DNA of 64,000 nt from Burkholderia sp. Bp8963 (GTDB taxonomy: Bacteria > Pseudomonadota > Gammaproteobacteria > Burkholderiales > Burkholderiaceae): the NCBI RefSeq assembly GCF_003854275.1, contig NZ_QTQP01000010.1, positions 124,001-188,000 on the forward strand, read 5' to 3'. The notes beneath the pieces are model-generated. The model saw nothing but the letters and a program-made list of their open reading frames with translations. It was not told the origin of the DNA and made no database searches. The position numbers and the translations under genes are program-made. The number at the start of each line of letters is the position of its first letter. Position 1 is the stretch's first letter. Shown here in pieces: positions 1-9,142 of this stretch.

Positions 1-36
1 GACGTTAAAACCACCTCTTTGGGGAGTCGAAGGGCC

Positions 37-540
37 ATGTTAGACATGTATCTGAAGTTCGGTAATCCGGCGATCAAAGGCGAGTCCGCAGACAAGGACC
101 ACGCCAGCTGGATTGAACTGAAATCCTGGGACCATTCCATCATCCAGCCGCGTTCGGCGACCGCGTCGACGGCCGGCGGCCATACGTCGGAGCGCTGCGA
201 GCACGGCGACATGGTGTTCACGAAGGAGATCGACTCGTCGAGCCCGCTGCTGTACCAGCACGCGTCGGGCGGCACGACGTTCGATGAAGTCACCATTGAC
301 TTCATGCGTTCGGACGGCGAAGGCCAGCGCGTCAAGTACCTCGAGGTCAAGCTGAAGTACGTGATCATCTCGAGCGTAACGCCGAGTGTTCAGAAGGAAG
401 GCCTGCCGCACGAGACCTTCTCGCTGAAGTACGCGGCCGTGCAGTGGAAACAGACGCAGCAGAAGATCGGCGGCAACCAGGGCGGCAACACGCAGGGCGC
501 CTGGAGCCTGACGAAGAACGACAAGACCTACGCGGTCTAA
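37..540 (+). CDS. hcp: Hcp (TssD), T6SS inner-tube protein
   Basis: 167-residue Hcp-family protein. Hcp forms hexameric rings that stack into the inner tube of the type VI secretion system and is itself secreted; it also chaperones effectors inside the ring. The N-terminus (MLDMYLKFG), the central GGTTFDEV region and the C-terminal AWSLTKNDK are typical. The ATG at 37 is chosen because GGGGAG (21-26) lies about ten bases upstream; an in-frame ATG at 19 would sit before that site. It is the first gene here of a rightward T6SS operon; tssB and tssC are expected just upstream, outside the window. There is a 63-base gap to tssE. Confidence 0.96.
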   Translation: MLDMYLKFGNPAIKGESADKDHASWIELKSWDHSIIQPRSATASTAGGHTSERCEHGDMVFTKEIDSSSPLLYQHASGGTTFDEVTIDFMRSDGEGQRVKYLEVKLKYVIISSVTPSVQKEGLPHETFSLKYAAVQWKQTQQKIGGNQGGNTQGAWSLTKNDKTYAV

Positions 541-603
541 GGTCGGTGGCGGCAACGGGGCGCGCGCCGTCCCGTTGCTGCTTTCGCTTCACGCTTCGCC
601 CCG

Positions 604-1089
604 ATGAAACGATTCGAACCGAGCTTTCTCGACAAGCTGTTCGACGACGAACCGCATCTGCCTGCTTCAGCGGCAATGCGGCAATTGTCGCTGGACGAGC
701 TGAAGAACACGGTCGCCCGCGACGTCGAGGCGATCCTCAACACCCGTATCGCGCACACCGAGCACGAGCTGGCGGCGCTGCCGGAATGCCAGAAATCGGT
801 GCTGACCTACGGGCTGAACGATTTCGCGGGCTTGAGCCTCGCGAGCCATTACGATCGCACCTTCATCTGCAAGTCGATCCAGCAGGCGATCGCGCGCCAT
901 GAGCCGCGGCTGCAGCAGGTACAGGTGACGTTCGAGCTCAACGAGCAGTCGACCAACGCGCTCTATTTCGCGATCCAGGCGCTGCTCGTCGTGCATCCGG
1001 CCGAGGAGCCGGTCAATTTCGACGCGATGCTGCAGCCGTCGACGCTGCAGTATTCGGTCACGCGCGCGCGCGGCGCAAAACCGCTGTAA
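604..1089 (+). CDS. tssE: TssE, gp25-like T6SS baseplate wedge protein
   Basis: 161 residues, the usual size for TssE, homologous to phage T4 gp25. It joins TssF and TssG in the baseplate wedge that nucleates sheath assembly. The N-terminal RFEPSFLDKLFDD and the run ending in VLTYGLNDF are family-typical, as is the C-terminal beta-rich half (VQVTFELNEQS). No strong ribosome-binding site is visible before the ATG, so translation may depend on the upstream hcp message. Position between hcp and tssF matches T6SS-1 clusters of Burkholderia. Confidence 0.95.
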   Translation: MKRFEPSFLDKLFDDEPHLPASAAMRQLSLDELKNTVARDVEAILNTRIAHTEHELAALPECQKSVLTYGLNDFAGLSLASHYDRTFICKSIQQAIARHEPRLQQVQVTFELNEQSTNALYFAIQALLVVHPAEEPVNFDAMLQPSTLQYSVTRARGAKPL

Positions 1090-1195
1090 CTCGCGCAGTA
1101 AGTCACGCTGTCAGTCAGTCATGCCGCCGCGCGGGCTGTCCCGCCGCCCGGCGGGACGTCATCCGGCAACGGAAGGAAGAGGTTCGGGGTCATCG

Positions 1196-3031
1196 ATGGA
1201 AGAATTGCTGCCGTATTACGAGCGCGAATTATCGTTTCTGCGGCGCTATTCGCGGGATTTCGCCGAACGCTATCCGAAGATCGCGGCGCGGCTCGCGCTG
1301 TCCGGCGAGCACTGCGAGGATCCGCACGTCGAGCGGATGATCGAGTCGTTCGCGCTGCTCGGCGCGCGCATCAACAAGAAGCTCGACGACGACTACCCCG
1401 AATTCACCGAAGCGCTGCTGGAAGTGCTGTATCCGCACTACCTGCGGCCGTTCCCGTCGTGCTCGATTGCGCAGTTCGCGCCGGGCCAGCCGGGCCAGCA
1501 GACCGAGCCCGTCGTCGTCGCGCGCGGCACCGAGCTGAAGAGCCGGCCGATCCGCGGCGTGCAGTGCCGGTTCCGCACCGCCTATGACGTGACGCTCGCG
1601 CCGATCCGCATCTCTGAGGCGCGCTACGTGCCGGTCGCGCTCGCGCCGAGCGCGACGGTGCTGCCGCCGAACGCGACGGGCGTGATCTCGATCACGTTCG
1701 AATCGCTCGCCGCGCAGCTCGATCTCGGCGCGCTGAAGCTGTCGACGCTGCGCGCGCACCTGCACGGCGAGCAGTCGTTCGTCGCCGCGCTGACCGACTG
1801 CCTGTTCGTCAACGTGCTCGGTGCGTACGTCGAGCCCGAGCGCAATGGGCGCTGGACGCCGCTGCGCAAGCTGCCGATCGCGCAGGCCGGCTTCGACGAG
1901 GCCGACGCGCTGATCGACTATCCGGCGAAGTCGCACCCCGCGTACCGCCTGCTGACCGAATATTTCGCGTTCCCCGACAAGTTCGATTTCGTCGACTTCG
2001 ACCTCGCCGCGATCGCGCGCGCGTCGGGACGCTGCCAGCGCGCGACGCTGCACCTCGTGCTGCAGGACGTGCGCGGCGATTCGCACGTCGCGCGGCTGCT
2101 CGAGCTGCTGTCCGCGAACCACTTCCGGCTGTTCTGCACGCCGATCGTCAACCTGTTCCGCCAGCACGGCGAGCCGATCCGCATCACGCACCGCGCGGTG
2201 TCGTACCCGGTGATCGCCGAGGCACGGCGCGCGTTCGCGTACGAGGTGTACTCGATCGATTCGGTGAAGCTCGTCAGGCAGCAGGCGCACGAGGAATCGG
2301 TGATCGAGTTCCGGCCGTTCTATTCGCTGCACCATGGCGAATCCGCACGCGTCGGCCACTACTGGTTCGCACGCCGCAACGACTGGGTCGCGCAGAAGAG
2401 CCCCGGCTACGAGACCGAGATCTCGATCGTTGACATCGATTTCGAGCCGACGTCGCCGCAGACCGACACGCTGAGCCTCGACCTGACCTGCACGAACCGC
2501 GACCTGCCGGCGATGCTCGCGTTCGGGCTCGAGGGCGGCGACCTGTTCCAGGAGGGCGGCGCGCAGACGAGCGGCGTCGCGATGCTGCGCCGCCCGACGC
2601 CGAGCGTGCGCTTCGAGCGCGGCCGCGCCGCGCACTGGCGGCTCGTGTCGCATCTGGCGCTCAATCACGTGTCGCTCGTCGACCACGGGCTCGCACCGCT
2701 GAAGGAAATGCTGACGCTGTACGACCTGCGGCGCACCGCGGTGTCGACGCGGCAGATCGACGGGCTCGCGGGCATCGAGCAGCGCGGCGCCGTCCAGTGG
2801 TTGCCCGGCAAGCCGTTCGCCACCTTCGTGCGCGGCATCGAGATCCGGCTGACGATCGACGAGGAGCATTTCGTCGGCTCGAGCCTCGCGTCGTTCGTGC
2901 GCGTGCTCGACAGCTTCTTCGGGCTGTACGTCCACCTCAACAGTTTCGTTCAACTAGTCGTCGTGTCGAAGCGCACCGGCGAGGAGATCATCCGATGCAA
3001 GCCCCGGACCGGCGAATCGATCCTGGCGTAG
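1196..3031 (+). CDS. tssF: TssF (VasA/ImpG), T6SS baseplate protein
   Basis: 611 residues from the ATG at 1196, which follows a purine-rich site (GGAAGGAAGAGG, 1171-1182); the frame stays open upstream to 1121 but without family sequence. The start MEELLPYYERELSFLRRYSRDFAERYPKIA is split here only as the recognisable MEELLPYYERE and the FAERYPKIAARL blocks, the hallmark of TssF. TssF pairs with TssG in each baseplate wedge and contacts the membrane complex through TssK. Its last 37 bases overlap the start of tssG, implying translational coupling. Confidence 0.96.
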   Translation: MEELLPYYERELSFLRRYSRDFAERYPKIAARLALSGEHCEDPHVERMIESFALLGARINKKLDDDYPEFTEALLEVLYPHYLRPFPSCSIAQFAPGQPGQQTEPVVVARGTELKSRPIRGVQCRFRTAYDVTLAPIRISEARYVPVALAPSATVLPPNATGVISITFESLAAQLDLGALKLSTLRAHLHGEQSFVAALTDCLFVNVLGAYVEPERNGRWTPLRKLPIAQAGFDEADALIDYPAKSHPAYRLLTEYFAFPDKFDFVDFDLAAIARASGRCQRATLHLVLQDVRGDSHVARLLELLSANHFRLFCTPIVNLFRQHGEPIRITHRAVSYPVIAEARRAFAYEVYSIDSVKLVRQQAHEESVIEFRPFYSLHHGESARVGHYWFARRNDWVAQKSPGYETEISIVDIDFEPTSPQTDTLSLDLTCTNRDLPAMLAFGLEGGDLFQEGGAQTSGVAMLRRPTPSVRFERGRAAHWRLVSHLALNHVSLVDHGLAPLKEMLTLYDLRRTAVSTRQIDGLAGIEQRGAVQWLPGKPFATFVRGIEIRLTIDEEHFVGSSLASFVRVLDSFFGLYVHLNSFVQLVVVSKRTGEEIIRCKPRTGESILA

Positions 3032-4098
3032 TCGACGCGCTGCTCGACGAGCCGCACCGCTTCGAGTTCTTCCAGGCGGTGCGCGTGCTCGAAGGGCTGT
3101 TCGCGCGGCAGGCGTCGGACGCGCCCGGCGCGTGGCGGCACGGCGACATCGTCGCGCAGCGCATCGCGTTCCGGAACTCGCTGTCGCTCAGCTTTCCGGC
3201 CAGCGAGATCGAACGCCTGCGCTCGTTCGACGAGAGCGGCGCACTGCTCGACGACGACGACGGCGCGCGCGACGCCGCGCTCGCGGCCGGCGAACTCGGC
3301 CGCGTCGAGCTGACGCCCGCGTTCTTCGGCCTGCTCGGCGGGCAGGGCGCGCTGCCGCTGCACTACACCGAGCAGATCGTCGCGCGCGAGTACCTGAAGC
3401 GCGACCATGCGGCGCGCGCGTTCTTCGACGTGTTCTCGAACCGCGCGACCGCGCTGTTCTACTCGGCGTGGAAGAAGTACCGGCTGCCGTTCCATTACGA
3501 GCTTGACCGCGACGAGCGCTACCTGCCGCTGCTGCTCGCGATCGCGGGCGTGACGAGCGACGAGGTGCGCGACAGCCTGCAGGCGGGCGCGGGTGGCGTG
3601 CTCGACGAGGCGGTGGCCGGCTACGCGCTCGCCGCGCGGCACCGGCCGATGTCGGCCGCGTACCTGCAGCGCACGCTGTCCGACTACTTCCGCGTGCCGG
3701 TGAAGATCGACCAGTTCGTCGGCAAGTGGTACGACGTGCCGCCCGACCAGCTGAGCGTGCTCGGCGAAGTCAACGCGGTGCTCGGCGCGACCGCGCTGGT
3801 CGGCGAGCGCGTGTGGCAGCGCGACATGCGTGCGCGGCTCGTCGTCGGCCCGCTGTCGAAGCGCGACTACGAGGCGTTCCTGCCCGGCGGCGCGCAGGCG
3901 GTCGCGCTCGAACGGATGCTGACGCTGCTCGCCGGGCTCACGCTCGAATACGAGGTGTCGCTCGTGCTGAAGCGCAGCGAAGTCGGTGCGAGCGTGCTCG
4001 GCGCAGGCGCGCGGCTCGGCTGGGACGCGTTCCTGTGCACCCGCGACGCGGCGCACGACCGCGCGGACGCGCGCTACGAGCTGCACGTGATTCATTGA
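2995..4098 (+). CDS. tssG: TssG (VasB/ImpH), T6SS baseplate protein
   Basis: 367 residues. The ATG at 2995 lies inside the 3' end of tssF, and the protein begins MQAPDRRIDPGVVDALLDEPHR followed by the typical FEFFQAVRVLE helix, which fixes the start. TssG and TssF form the conserved core of the baseplate wedge. The block LTPAFFGLLGGQGALPLHYTE (split reading: AFFGLLGGQGALP, LHYTE) is a recognisable TssG signature. The overlapping arrangement with tssF and the 56-base gap to clpV are normal for this operon. Confidence 0.95.
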   Translation: MQAPDRRIDPGVVDALLDEPHRFEFFQAVRVLEGLFARQASDAPGAWRHGDIVAQRIAFRNSLSLSFPASEIERLRSFDESGALLDDDDGARDAALAAGELGRVELTPAFFGLLGGQGALPLHYTEQIVAREYLKRDHAARAFFDVFSNRATALFYSAWKKYRLPFHYELDRDERYLPLLLAIAGVTSDEVRDSLQAGAGGVLDEAVAGYALAARHRPMSAAYLQRTLSDYFRVPVKIDQFVGKWYDVPPDQLSVLGEVNAVLGATALVGERVWQRDMRARLVVGPLSKRDYEAFLPGGAQAVALERMLTLLAGLTLEYEVSLVLKRSEVGASVLGAGARLGWDAFLCTRDAAHDRADARYELHVIH

Positions 4099-4154
4099 TT
4101 CATTCCGAACACCGAACAACAACACGCGACGCAATCGAACCTGAGACCGACTTC

Positions 4155-6830
4155 ATGAGCACGCCCCTCAAGACCCTGATCCTGAAACTGAACCCGCTGT
4201 GCCGGCAGGCGGCCGAACGCGCGGCGAGCGCGTGTCTTGCCCGCGGCCACTACGAGGTCGATCTGGAGCACCTGTTCGTCGCGCTGCTCGACGAGCCGGC
4301 CGGCGACCTGCCGCTCGCGCTGCGCGCGAGCCGCATCGATCCGCACGCGCTGCGCGCGGACCTCGAGCGCGAGCTGACGCGGCTCAAGACGGGCAATACG
4401 CGCACGCCGGTGTTCTCGGTGCACCTGATCGCGCTGTTCGAGCAGGCGTGGCTGATCGCGTCGCTCGATTCGCAGCTCGGCCGGATTCGCTCGGGGCATC
4501 TGTTGCTCGCGCTGCTGACCGCGCCGGACCTTGCGCAATTCGCGCAGCGGATGTCCGCGCAGTTCGCCGAGATGCGCGTGACGGACCTGAAGCACAAGTT
4601 CGACGAGATCACGGCCGGGTCGAGCGAGGCGGAGCCGCGGCAGGCGGATGCGGAAGACGGCGGCGACGCGCCGGAGTATGGGACGACAGGCGGGGCGCCT
4701 GCGGGCGGCCCGTCGAAGACGCCCGCGCTCGACACCTACACGACCAACCTTACGCAGCGCGCGCGCGACGGCAAGATCGATCCGGTAATCGGCCGCGAGG
4801 CGGAGATCCGCCAGGCGATCGACATCCTGATGCGGCGCCGCCAGAACAACCCGATCATGACGGGCGAGGCGGGCGTCGGCAAAACCGCGGTGGTCGAAGG
4901 GCTCGCGCTGCGCATCGCGGCCGACGACGTGCCGCCGCCGTTGCGCGGCGTCGCGCTGCACGTGCTCGACATGGGGCTGCTGCAGGCCGGCGCGAGCGTG
5001 AAGGGCGAGTTCGAGAACCGGCTGAAGAGCGTGATCGACGAGGTGAAGAAGAGCGCGCATCCGATCATCCTGTTCATCGACGAGGCGCACACGATCATCG
5101 GCGCGGGCGGCCAGGCCGGCCAGAACGATGCCGCGAACCTGCTGAAGCCCGCGCTCGCGCGCGGCGAGCTGCGCACGATCGCCGCGACGACGTGGAGCGA
5201 ATACAAGAAGTACTTCGAGAAGGATGCGGCACTCGCGCGGCGCTTCCAGGTCGTGAAGGTCGAGGAGCCGAGCGAGCCGCTCGCGGCCGCGATGCTGCGC
5301 GGGATGGCGGGCCTGATGGAGACGCACTTCAACGTGCGGATCCTCGACGATGCGATTACCGAGGCCGTGCGCCTGTCGCACCGCTACATCAGTGGCCGCC
5401 AGCTACCGGACAAGGCGATCAGCGTGCTCGACACCGCGTGCGCGAAGGTCGCACTCGCGCAGAGCGCGACGCCGGCCGCGATCGACGACACGAAGAAGCG
5501 CATCGAGCGGATCGACGCGGAAATCGCGTCGCTCGAGCGCGAGGCGGCGAGCGGCACCGCGCACGACGAGCGGCTCGGCGAACTGCGCGGCACGCGCGAC
5601 GCGGCGCTTGAACAGCTCGCGACCGACGAAGCCCGTTACGAAGGCGAGCGCGCGATCGTCGCCGAGATCACCGAGCTGCGCGCGGCGCTCGACCGCGCGC
5701 GCGGCCCGTCGGAGGACGGCGAGCCCGTCGACGTGTCGGCCACGCGCGACAAGCTCGCCGAGCGCGTCGCGGCGCTGCGCGCGCTGCAGGGCGGCGAGCC
5801 GATGGTGCCGCTGCAGGTCGACGGCCATGTGGTTGCCGAGATTGTCGCGTCGTGGACGGGCATCCCGCTCGGCCGGATGGTGAAGGACGAGATCGGCACG
5901 GTGCTGAACCTGCAGCCGCTGCTCGCCGCGCGCGTGATCGGCCAGGACCATGCGCTGGAAGCGATCGCGCAGCGCGTGCGCACCGCGTCGGCGAGCCTCG
6001 AGGATCCGAACAAGCCGCGCGGCGTGTTCATGTTCGTCGGGCCGTCGGGCGTCGGCAAGACCGAGACCGCGCTTGCGCTCGCGGACATCCTGTACGGCGG
6101 CGAGCGCAAGATGATCACGATCAACATGAGCGAGTACCAGGAGGCGCACAGCGTGTCGGGCCTGAAGGGCTCGCCGCCGGGTTACGTCGGCTACGGCGAG
6201 GGCGGTGTGCTGACCGAGGCCGTGCGTCGCAACCCGTATTCGGTCGTGCTGCTCGACGAGGTCGAGAAGGCGCACCCCGACGTGCTCGAGATGTTCTTCC
6301 AGGTGTTCGACAAGGGGATGATGGACGACGCGGAAGGGCGCGAGATCGACTTCCGCAATACGCTGATCATCCTGACGTCGAACGTCGGCTCGCCGGCCGT
6401 GATGCAGGCGTGCCTGAACAAGCCGGCCGACGAGCTGCCCGATCCGGACGCGCTCGCCGAAGCGCTGCGCCCGCAGCTCTACAAGGCGTTCAAGCCCGCG
6501 TTCCTCGGCCGGATGAAGGTCGTGCCGTATTACCCGATCTCCGACGACGTGCTCGCCGAGATCATCGAACTGAAGCTCGACCGCATCCGCCGCCGGATCG
6601 ACGCGAACCACAAGGCCGTGTTCGAATGGGACGAGTCGCTCGTCGACGCGGTGCTCGCGCGCTGCACCGAGGTCGATTCGGGCGCCCGCAACGTCGATCA
6701 CATCCTGAACGGCACGCTGCTGCCGGAGATCGCGGGCCATGTGCTCGGCCGGATCGCCGACGGCGCGGCGATCGCGCGCATCGCGGTGCGCGCGGACGAT
6801 GCCGGCGAGTTCGAATACACGGTCGAATGA
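4155..6830 (+). CDS. tssH: TssH (ClpV), T6SS sheath-disassembly AAA+ ATPase
   Basis: 891-residue Clp/Hsp100-type ATPase. ClpV unfolds contracted TssB/TssC sheath so the subunits can be reused. It has an N-terminal helical domain (about residues 1-150) that binds TssC, then two AAA+ modules: Walker A GEAGVGKT with Walker B LFIDEAHT in the first, and GPSGVGKTE with LLDEVEKA in the second. A coiled-coil middle domain is visible (SLEREAASGTAHDERL). The ATG at 4155 (MSTPLKTL) is chosen because sequence upstream in the same frame overlaps tssG and is not ClpV-like. ClpV rather than ClpB is argued by context and the N-domain. Confidence 0.96.
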   Translation: MSTPLKTLILKLNPLCRQAAERAASACLARGHYEVDLEHLFVALLDEPAGDLPLALRASRIDPHALRADLERELTRLKTGNTRTPVFSVHLIALFEQAWLIASLDSQLGRIRSGHLLLALLTAPDLAQFAQRMSAQFAEMRVTDLKHKFDEITAGSSEAEPRQADAEDGGDAPEYGTTGGAPAGGPSKTPALDTYTTNLTQRARDGKIDPVIGREAEIRQAIDILMRRRQNNPIMTGEAGVGKTAVVEGLALRIAADDVPPPLRGVALHVLDMGLLQAGASVKGEFENRLKSVIDEVKKSAHPIILFIDEAHTIIGAGGQAGQNDAANLLKPALARGELRTIAATTWSEYKKYFEKDAALARRFQVVKVEEPSEPLAAAMLRGMAGLMETHFNVRILDDAITEAVRLSHRYISGRQLPDKAISVLDTACAKVALAQSATPAAIDDTKKRIERIDAEIASLEREAASGTAHDERLGELRGTRDAALEQLATDEARYEGERAIVAEITELRAALDRARGPSEDGEPVDVSATRDKLAERVAALRALQGGEPMVPLQVDGHVVAEIVASWTGIPLGRMVKDEIGTVLNLQPLLAARVIGQDHALEAIAQRVRTASASLEDPNKPRGVFMFVGPSGVGKTETALALADILYGGERKMITINMSEYQEAHSVSGLKGSPPGYVGYGEGGVLTEAVRRNPYSVVLLDEVEKAHPDVLEMFFQVFDKGMMDDAEGREIDFRNTLIILTSNVGSPAVMQACLNKPADELPDPDALAEALRPQLYKAFKPAFLGRMKVVPYYPISDDVLAEIIELKLDRIRRRIDANHKAVFEWDESLVDAVLARCTEVDSGARNVDHILNGTLLPEIAGHVLGRIADGAAIARIAVRADDAGEFEYTVE

Positions 6831-6895
6831 GCGGCCGAACGAGCGATCGAACGAGCGCCGCGCGCAACCCCATGCCTCAACGGATTCACTGAACC

Positions 6896-8023
6896 ATGCC
6901 GATCAATCTTCCCGAGTTGCTGACGCCGATCAGCGACGCGTCGCCGTGCGGCGACGACCTGCTGTTCTCGCACGATTTCGACGCGATCCAGGAGGCGCGG
7001 CGCTACGACGATCCGTCGCTCGACCAGGGTGAATGGGTGACCGAGATCAAGGAAGCCGACTGGAGCTTCGTCGTCGACCGTGCAACCGAGCTGCTGCGCA
7101 CGCAGACGAAGGACCTGCGGCTCGCCGTGTGGCTGACCGAGGCGCTCGCGCTCGAGGACGGCATCACGGGCCTCACCGACGGCTACGCGCTGCTCGACGG
7201 GCTGTGCGGCCAGTACTGGGATGGCGTGCATCCGCTGCCCGAAGGCGACGACACCGAATACCGGCTCGGCAACGTCGCGTGGCTCGCCGGCCGCACGGCC
7301 GAGCTGCTGCGCGCGGTGCCGCTGACGGACGGCGCGTCGAGCGCGTACAGCACGCTCGACTGGGAGGTCGCGCAGCACGTCGCGCAGGCGGTGAAGCGCG
7401 ATCCGGATCACGCGCACGACATCGCGCGCGGCAAGCCGTCGGTCGAGCAGATCGACGCGTCGCGGCGCGTGACGCCGCTCGCGTTCTACTCGGCGCTGCT
7501 CGGGAACCTGAAGGCGTTCGAATTTGCGCTCGACGCGTTCGAGGCGACGCTCGAAGCGCGCGCGGGCGACGCGGCGCCTAGCTTCCGGCAAACACGCGAC
7601 GCGTTCGAGACCGTGTACCGGCTCGCCGAGCGTTTTGCGCGCGAGCAGGGCTATACGGGCGCGCAGCAGCACGCGCAGTCGCAGGCGCAGTCGCAACCCG
7701 CGCAGCCGGACCGCATCGAGCCGAGTTTCGGTGCGCCGGCTTACATGGAGGAGACCCACGTGCAGCAGCAGCCCGTTTCGCGTCCGGTGGCGCCGATGAT
7801 TGCCGGGATCCAGAACCGTGCGCAGGCGGTCGACCAGCTCCGCTCGGTCGCGCGCTATTTCCGGCAGACCGAGCCGCACAGCCCGGTCGCGTATCTGGCG
7901 GACAAGGCCGCCGAATGGGCCGACATGCCGCTGCACAAGTGGCTCGAGAGCGTTGTGAAGGATGATGGGTCGCTGTCGCATATTCGCGAGCTGCTCGGCG
8001 TGAAGCCGGACGAGCAGTCGTAA
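6896..8023 (+). CDS. tssA: TssA (ImpA family), T6SS baseplate/cap protein
   Basis: 375 residues with an ImpA N-terminal domain (PCGDDLLFSHDFDAIQ near residues 16-31) and a C-terminal block (HSPVAYLADKAAEWADMPL, residues about 325-343) typical of TssA/VasJ proteins. TssA primes assembly of tube and sheath at the membrane complex and, in some classes, caps the distal end. The region around residues 255-300 is Gln/Ala/Ser-rich and probably a flexible linker. It is the last gene of the rightward T6SS operon and converges with tagN. Confidence 0.93.
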   Translation: MPINLPELLTPISDASPCGDDLLFSHDFDAIQEARRYDDPSLDQGEWVTEIKEADWSFVVDRATELLRTQTKDLRLAVWLTEALALEDGITGLTDGYALLDGLCGQYWDGVHPLPEGDDTEYRLGNVAWLAGRTAELLRAVPLTDGASSAYSTLDWEVAQHVAQAVKRDPDHAHDIARGKPSVEQIDASRRVTPLAFYSALLGNLKAFEFALDAFEATLEARAGDAAPSFRQTRDAFETVYRLAERFAREQGYTGAQQHAQSQAQSQPAQPDRIEPSFGAPAYMEETHVQQQPVSRPVAPMIAGIQNRAQAVDQLRSVARYFRQTEPHSPVAYLADKAAEWADMPLHKWLESVVKDDGSLSHIRELLGVKPDEQS

Positions 8024-8030
8024 ACGCAAA

Positions 8031-8059
8031 GCGGGCGGCGCATCGCTGCTGCCGCCCGC
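8031..8059 (+). terminator. Strong hairpin after tssA
   Basis: GCGGGCGGC (8031-8039) and GCCGCCCGC (8051-8059) form a perfect nine-base-pair stem eight bases after the tssA stop codon. There is no T-run after it, so it is a possible factor-dependent end or message-stabilising hairpin rather than a classical intrinsic terminator. It lies in the convergent gap between tssA and tagN. Confidence 0.45.
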
Positions 8060-8066
8060 CTTAGGG

Positions 8067-8122
8067 CGCCCGCGGCCGGTCGCCCGCCTCAGGCCACCCG
8101 CCTCCGGCTACCCGCCGTCGGC
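8067..8122. repeat. Four imperfect 14-bp tandem repeats
   Basis: Units 8067-8080, 8081-8094, 8095-8108 and 8109-8122 share the core (C/T)(A/G)CCCGCC(T/G)(C/G)(A/C/G)GG. They fill the convergent gap between tssA and tagN. Function unknown; such arrays often vary in copy number between strains. Confidence 0.6.
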
Positions 8123-8157
8123 CGCGCCGGCTCGCAACGGAGCCGGCAGCAGCGCGA

Positions 8158-9138
8158 CTACTGCCCGACCCGGAACTCGATCCGTCGATTCCGCGCGCGC
8201 CCTTCGGCCGTATCGTTCGGCGCGATCGGCTGGTCGGGGCCCACGCCCGTCGTCGTCATCTGCTGTGACGCGATCCCCTTGGTGATGAGATACCCCTTCA
8301 CCGCATCGGCGCGTGCCTGGCTCAGCGCAATGTTCGACGTGCGGTTGCCCGAGTTGTCGGTATGGCCGATCAGGTCGACCGTGCGGTTCGGCATCTTCGA
8401 GAGCGCCGAGGCCATCTGGTCGAGCACCACCTTGCCTTGCGGCGTGAGTGTCGCGCTGCCGGTTTCGAACTCGATCGTGCGGTTCGCGAGCGTCTGGTCG
8501 AGCAGCCCCTGCTCGGACGCAGACACGCGCAGCCCGTTGCGGATCGTGTAGGTCGGGTTCAGCGTGTTCGCCATGTCGCTCGCGATTTGCTGGCGCTGCG
8601 CCTCGTTGTGCACCTCGCCCTTCATCTCGATCTGCGTGCCGTCGATCTTCAGCTGGCCCTTGCTGATCTGTTTCAACTGCGGGCCGATCAGCTTCTGCAC
8701 GTTCGCGCTCCAGTTCGGCGGCGTCGCGACGTCGCCAACCTCGATCTGGTCGACCACGTTGGTCGCGCCATACGTGTCGCGCAGCTTCTGCAGCACGGCG
8801 GCCTTGGTCGCCTCGTCGGGCACCTTGCCGCCGGCGACGACCTGGCCGGGCGCGGCGTTCGCGGGCGGCGGCGACGCAATGGCGGCCGGATGTGCAGCCG
8901 GATATGCGGCCGGATGCGCGGCGGTGCCGGACGTCAGCGACGCGGGCGCGGCGGCGGCCGGCAGCGCGGTCGCCTGCACGTTGCCGTTGCCGACCGGCAT
9001 GACGGTTGCGCCGGTCGCGCCGCTCGTCTGCGCGAAGCTGGCGTGGCCGGCGAGCAGGCCGGCAAGCAGGCCGGCAAGCAGGCCGGCGGAGAGGAGGGCG
9101 GCGCCGAGCGCGCGGCGGGCGTGAATCGTGTTGCCCAT
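8158..9138 (-). CDS. tagN: TagN, OmpA-like T6SS accessory protein
   Basis: 326-residue exported protein. The N-terminus (MGNTIHARRALG) leads into a hydrophobic core made of LLAG units and a likely signal peptidase I site near HASFA/QT. A variable Ala/Pro linker, a BON-like segment (QIEMKGEVHNEAQR) and a C-terminal OmpA domain follow (DLIGHTDNSGNRTSN, then ARNRRIEF), which binds diaminopimelate in peptidoglycan. It probably ties the T6SS to the cell wall. The start at 9138 is chosen over 9252 because the upstream residues overlap tagF and are not signal-like. Only four bases separate it from tagF. The name follows the B. cenocepacia T6SS-1 nomenclature. Confidence 0.88.
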   Translation of the reverse strand: MGNTIHARRALGAALLSAGLLAGLLAGLLAGHASFAQTSGATGATVMPVGNGNVQATALPAAAAPASLTSGTAAHPAAYPAAHPAAIASPPPANAAPGQVVAGGKVPDEATKAAVLQKLRDTYGATNVVDQIEVGDVATPPNWSANVQKLIGPQLKQISKGQLKIDGTQIEMKGEVHNEAQRQQIASDMANTLNPTYTIRNGLRVSASEQGLLDQTLANRTIEFETGSATLTPQGKVVLDQMASALSKMPNRTVDLIGHTDNSGNRTSNIALSQARADAVKGYLITKGIASQQMTTTGVGPDQPIAPNDTAEGRARNRRIEFRVGQ

Positions 9139-9142
9139 CCCG

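Noticed and set aside
1229..2953. 574-codon open frame on the minus strand across tssF
   Set aside because: It is the reverse-frame shadow of tssF: Arg/Glu/Val-rich with no family features, produced by third-position GC bias.
3726..4154. Upstream in-frame extension of clpV by 143 codons
   Set aside because: It overlaps tssG in another frame and is Arg/Ala-rich; the ClpV N-domain begins at the ATG at 4155.
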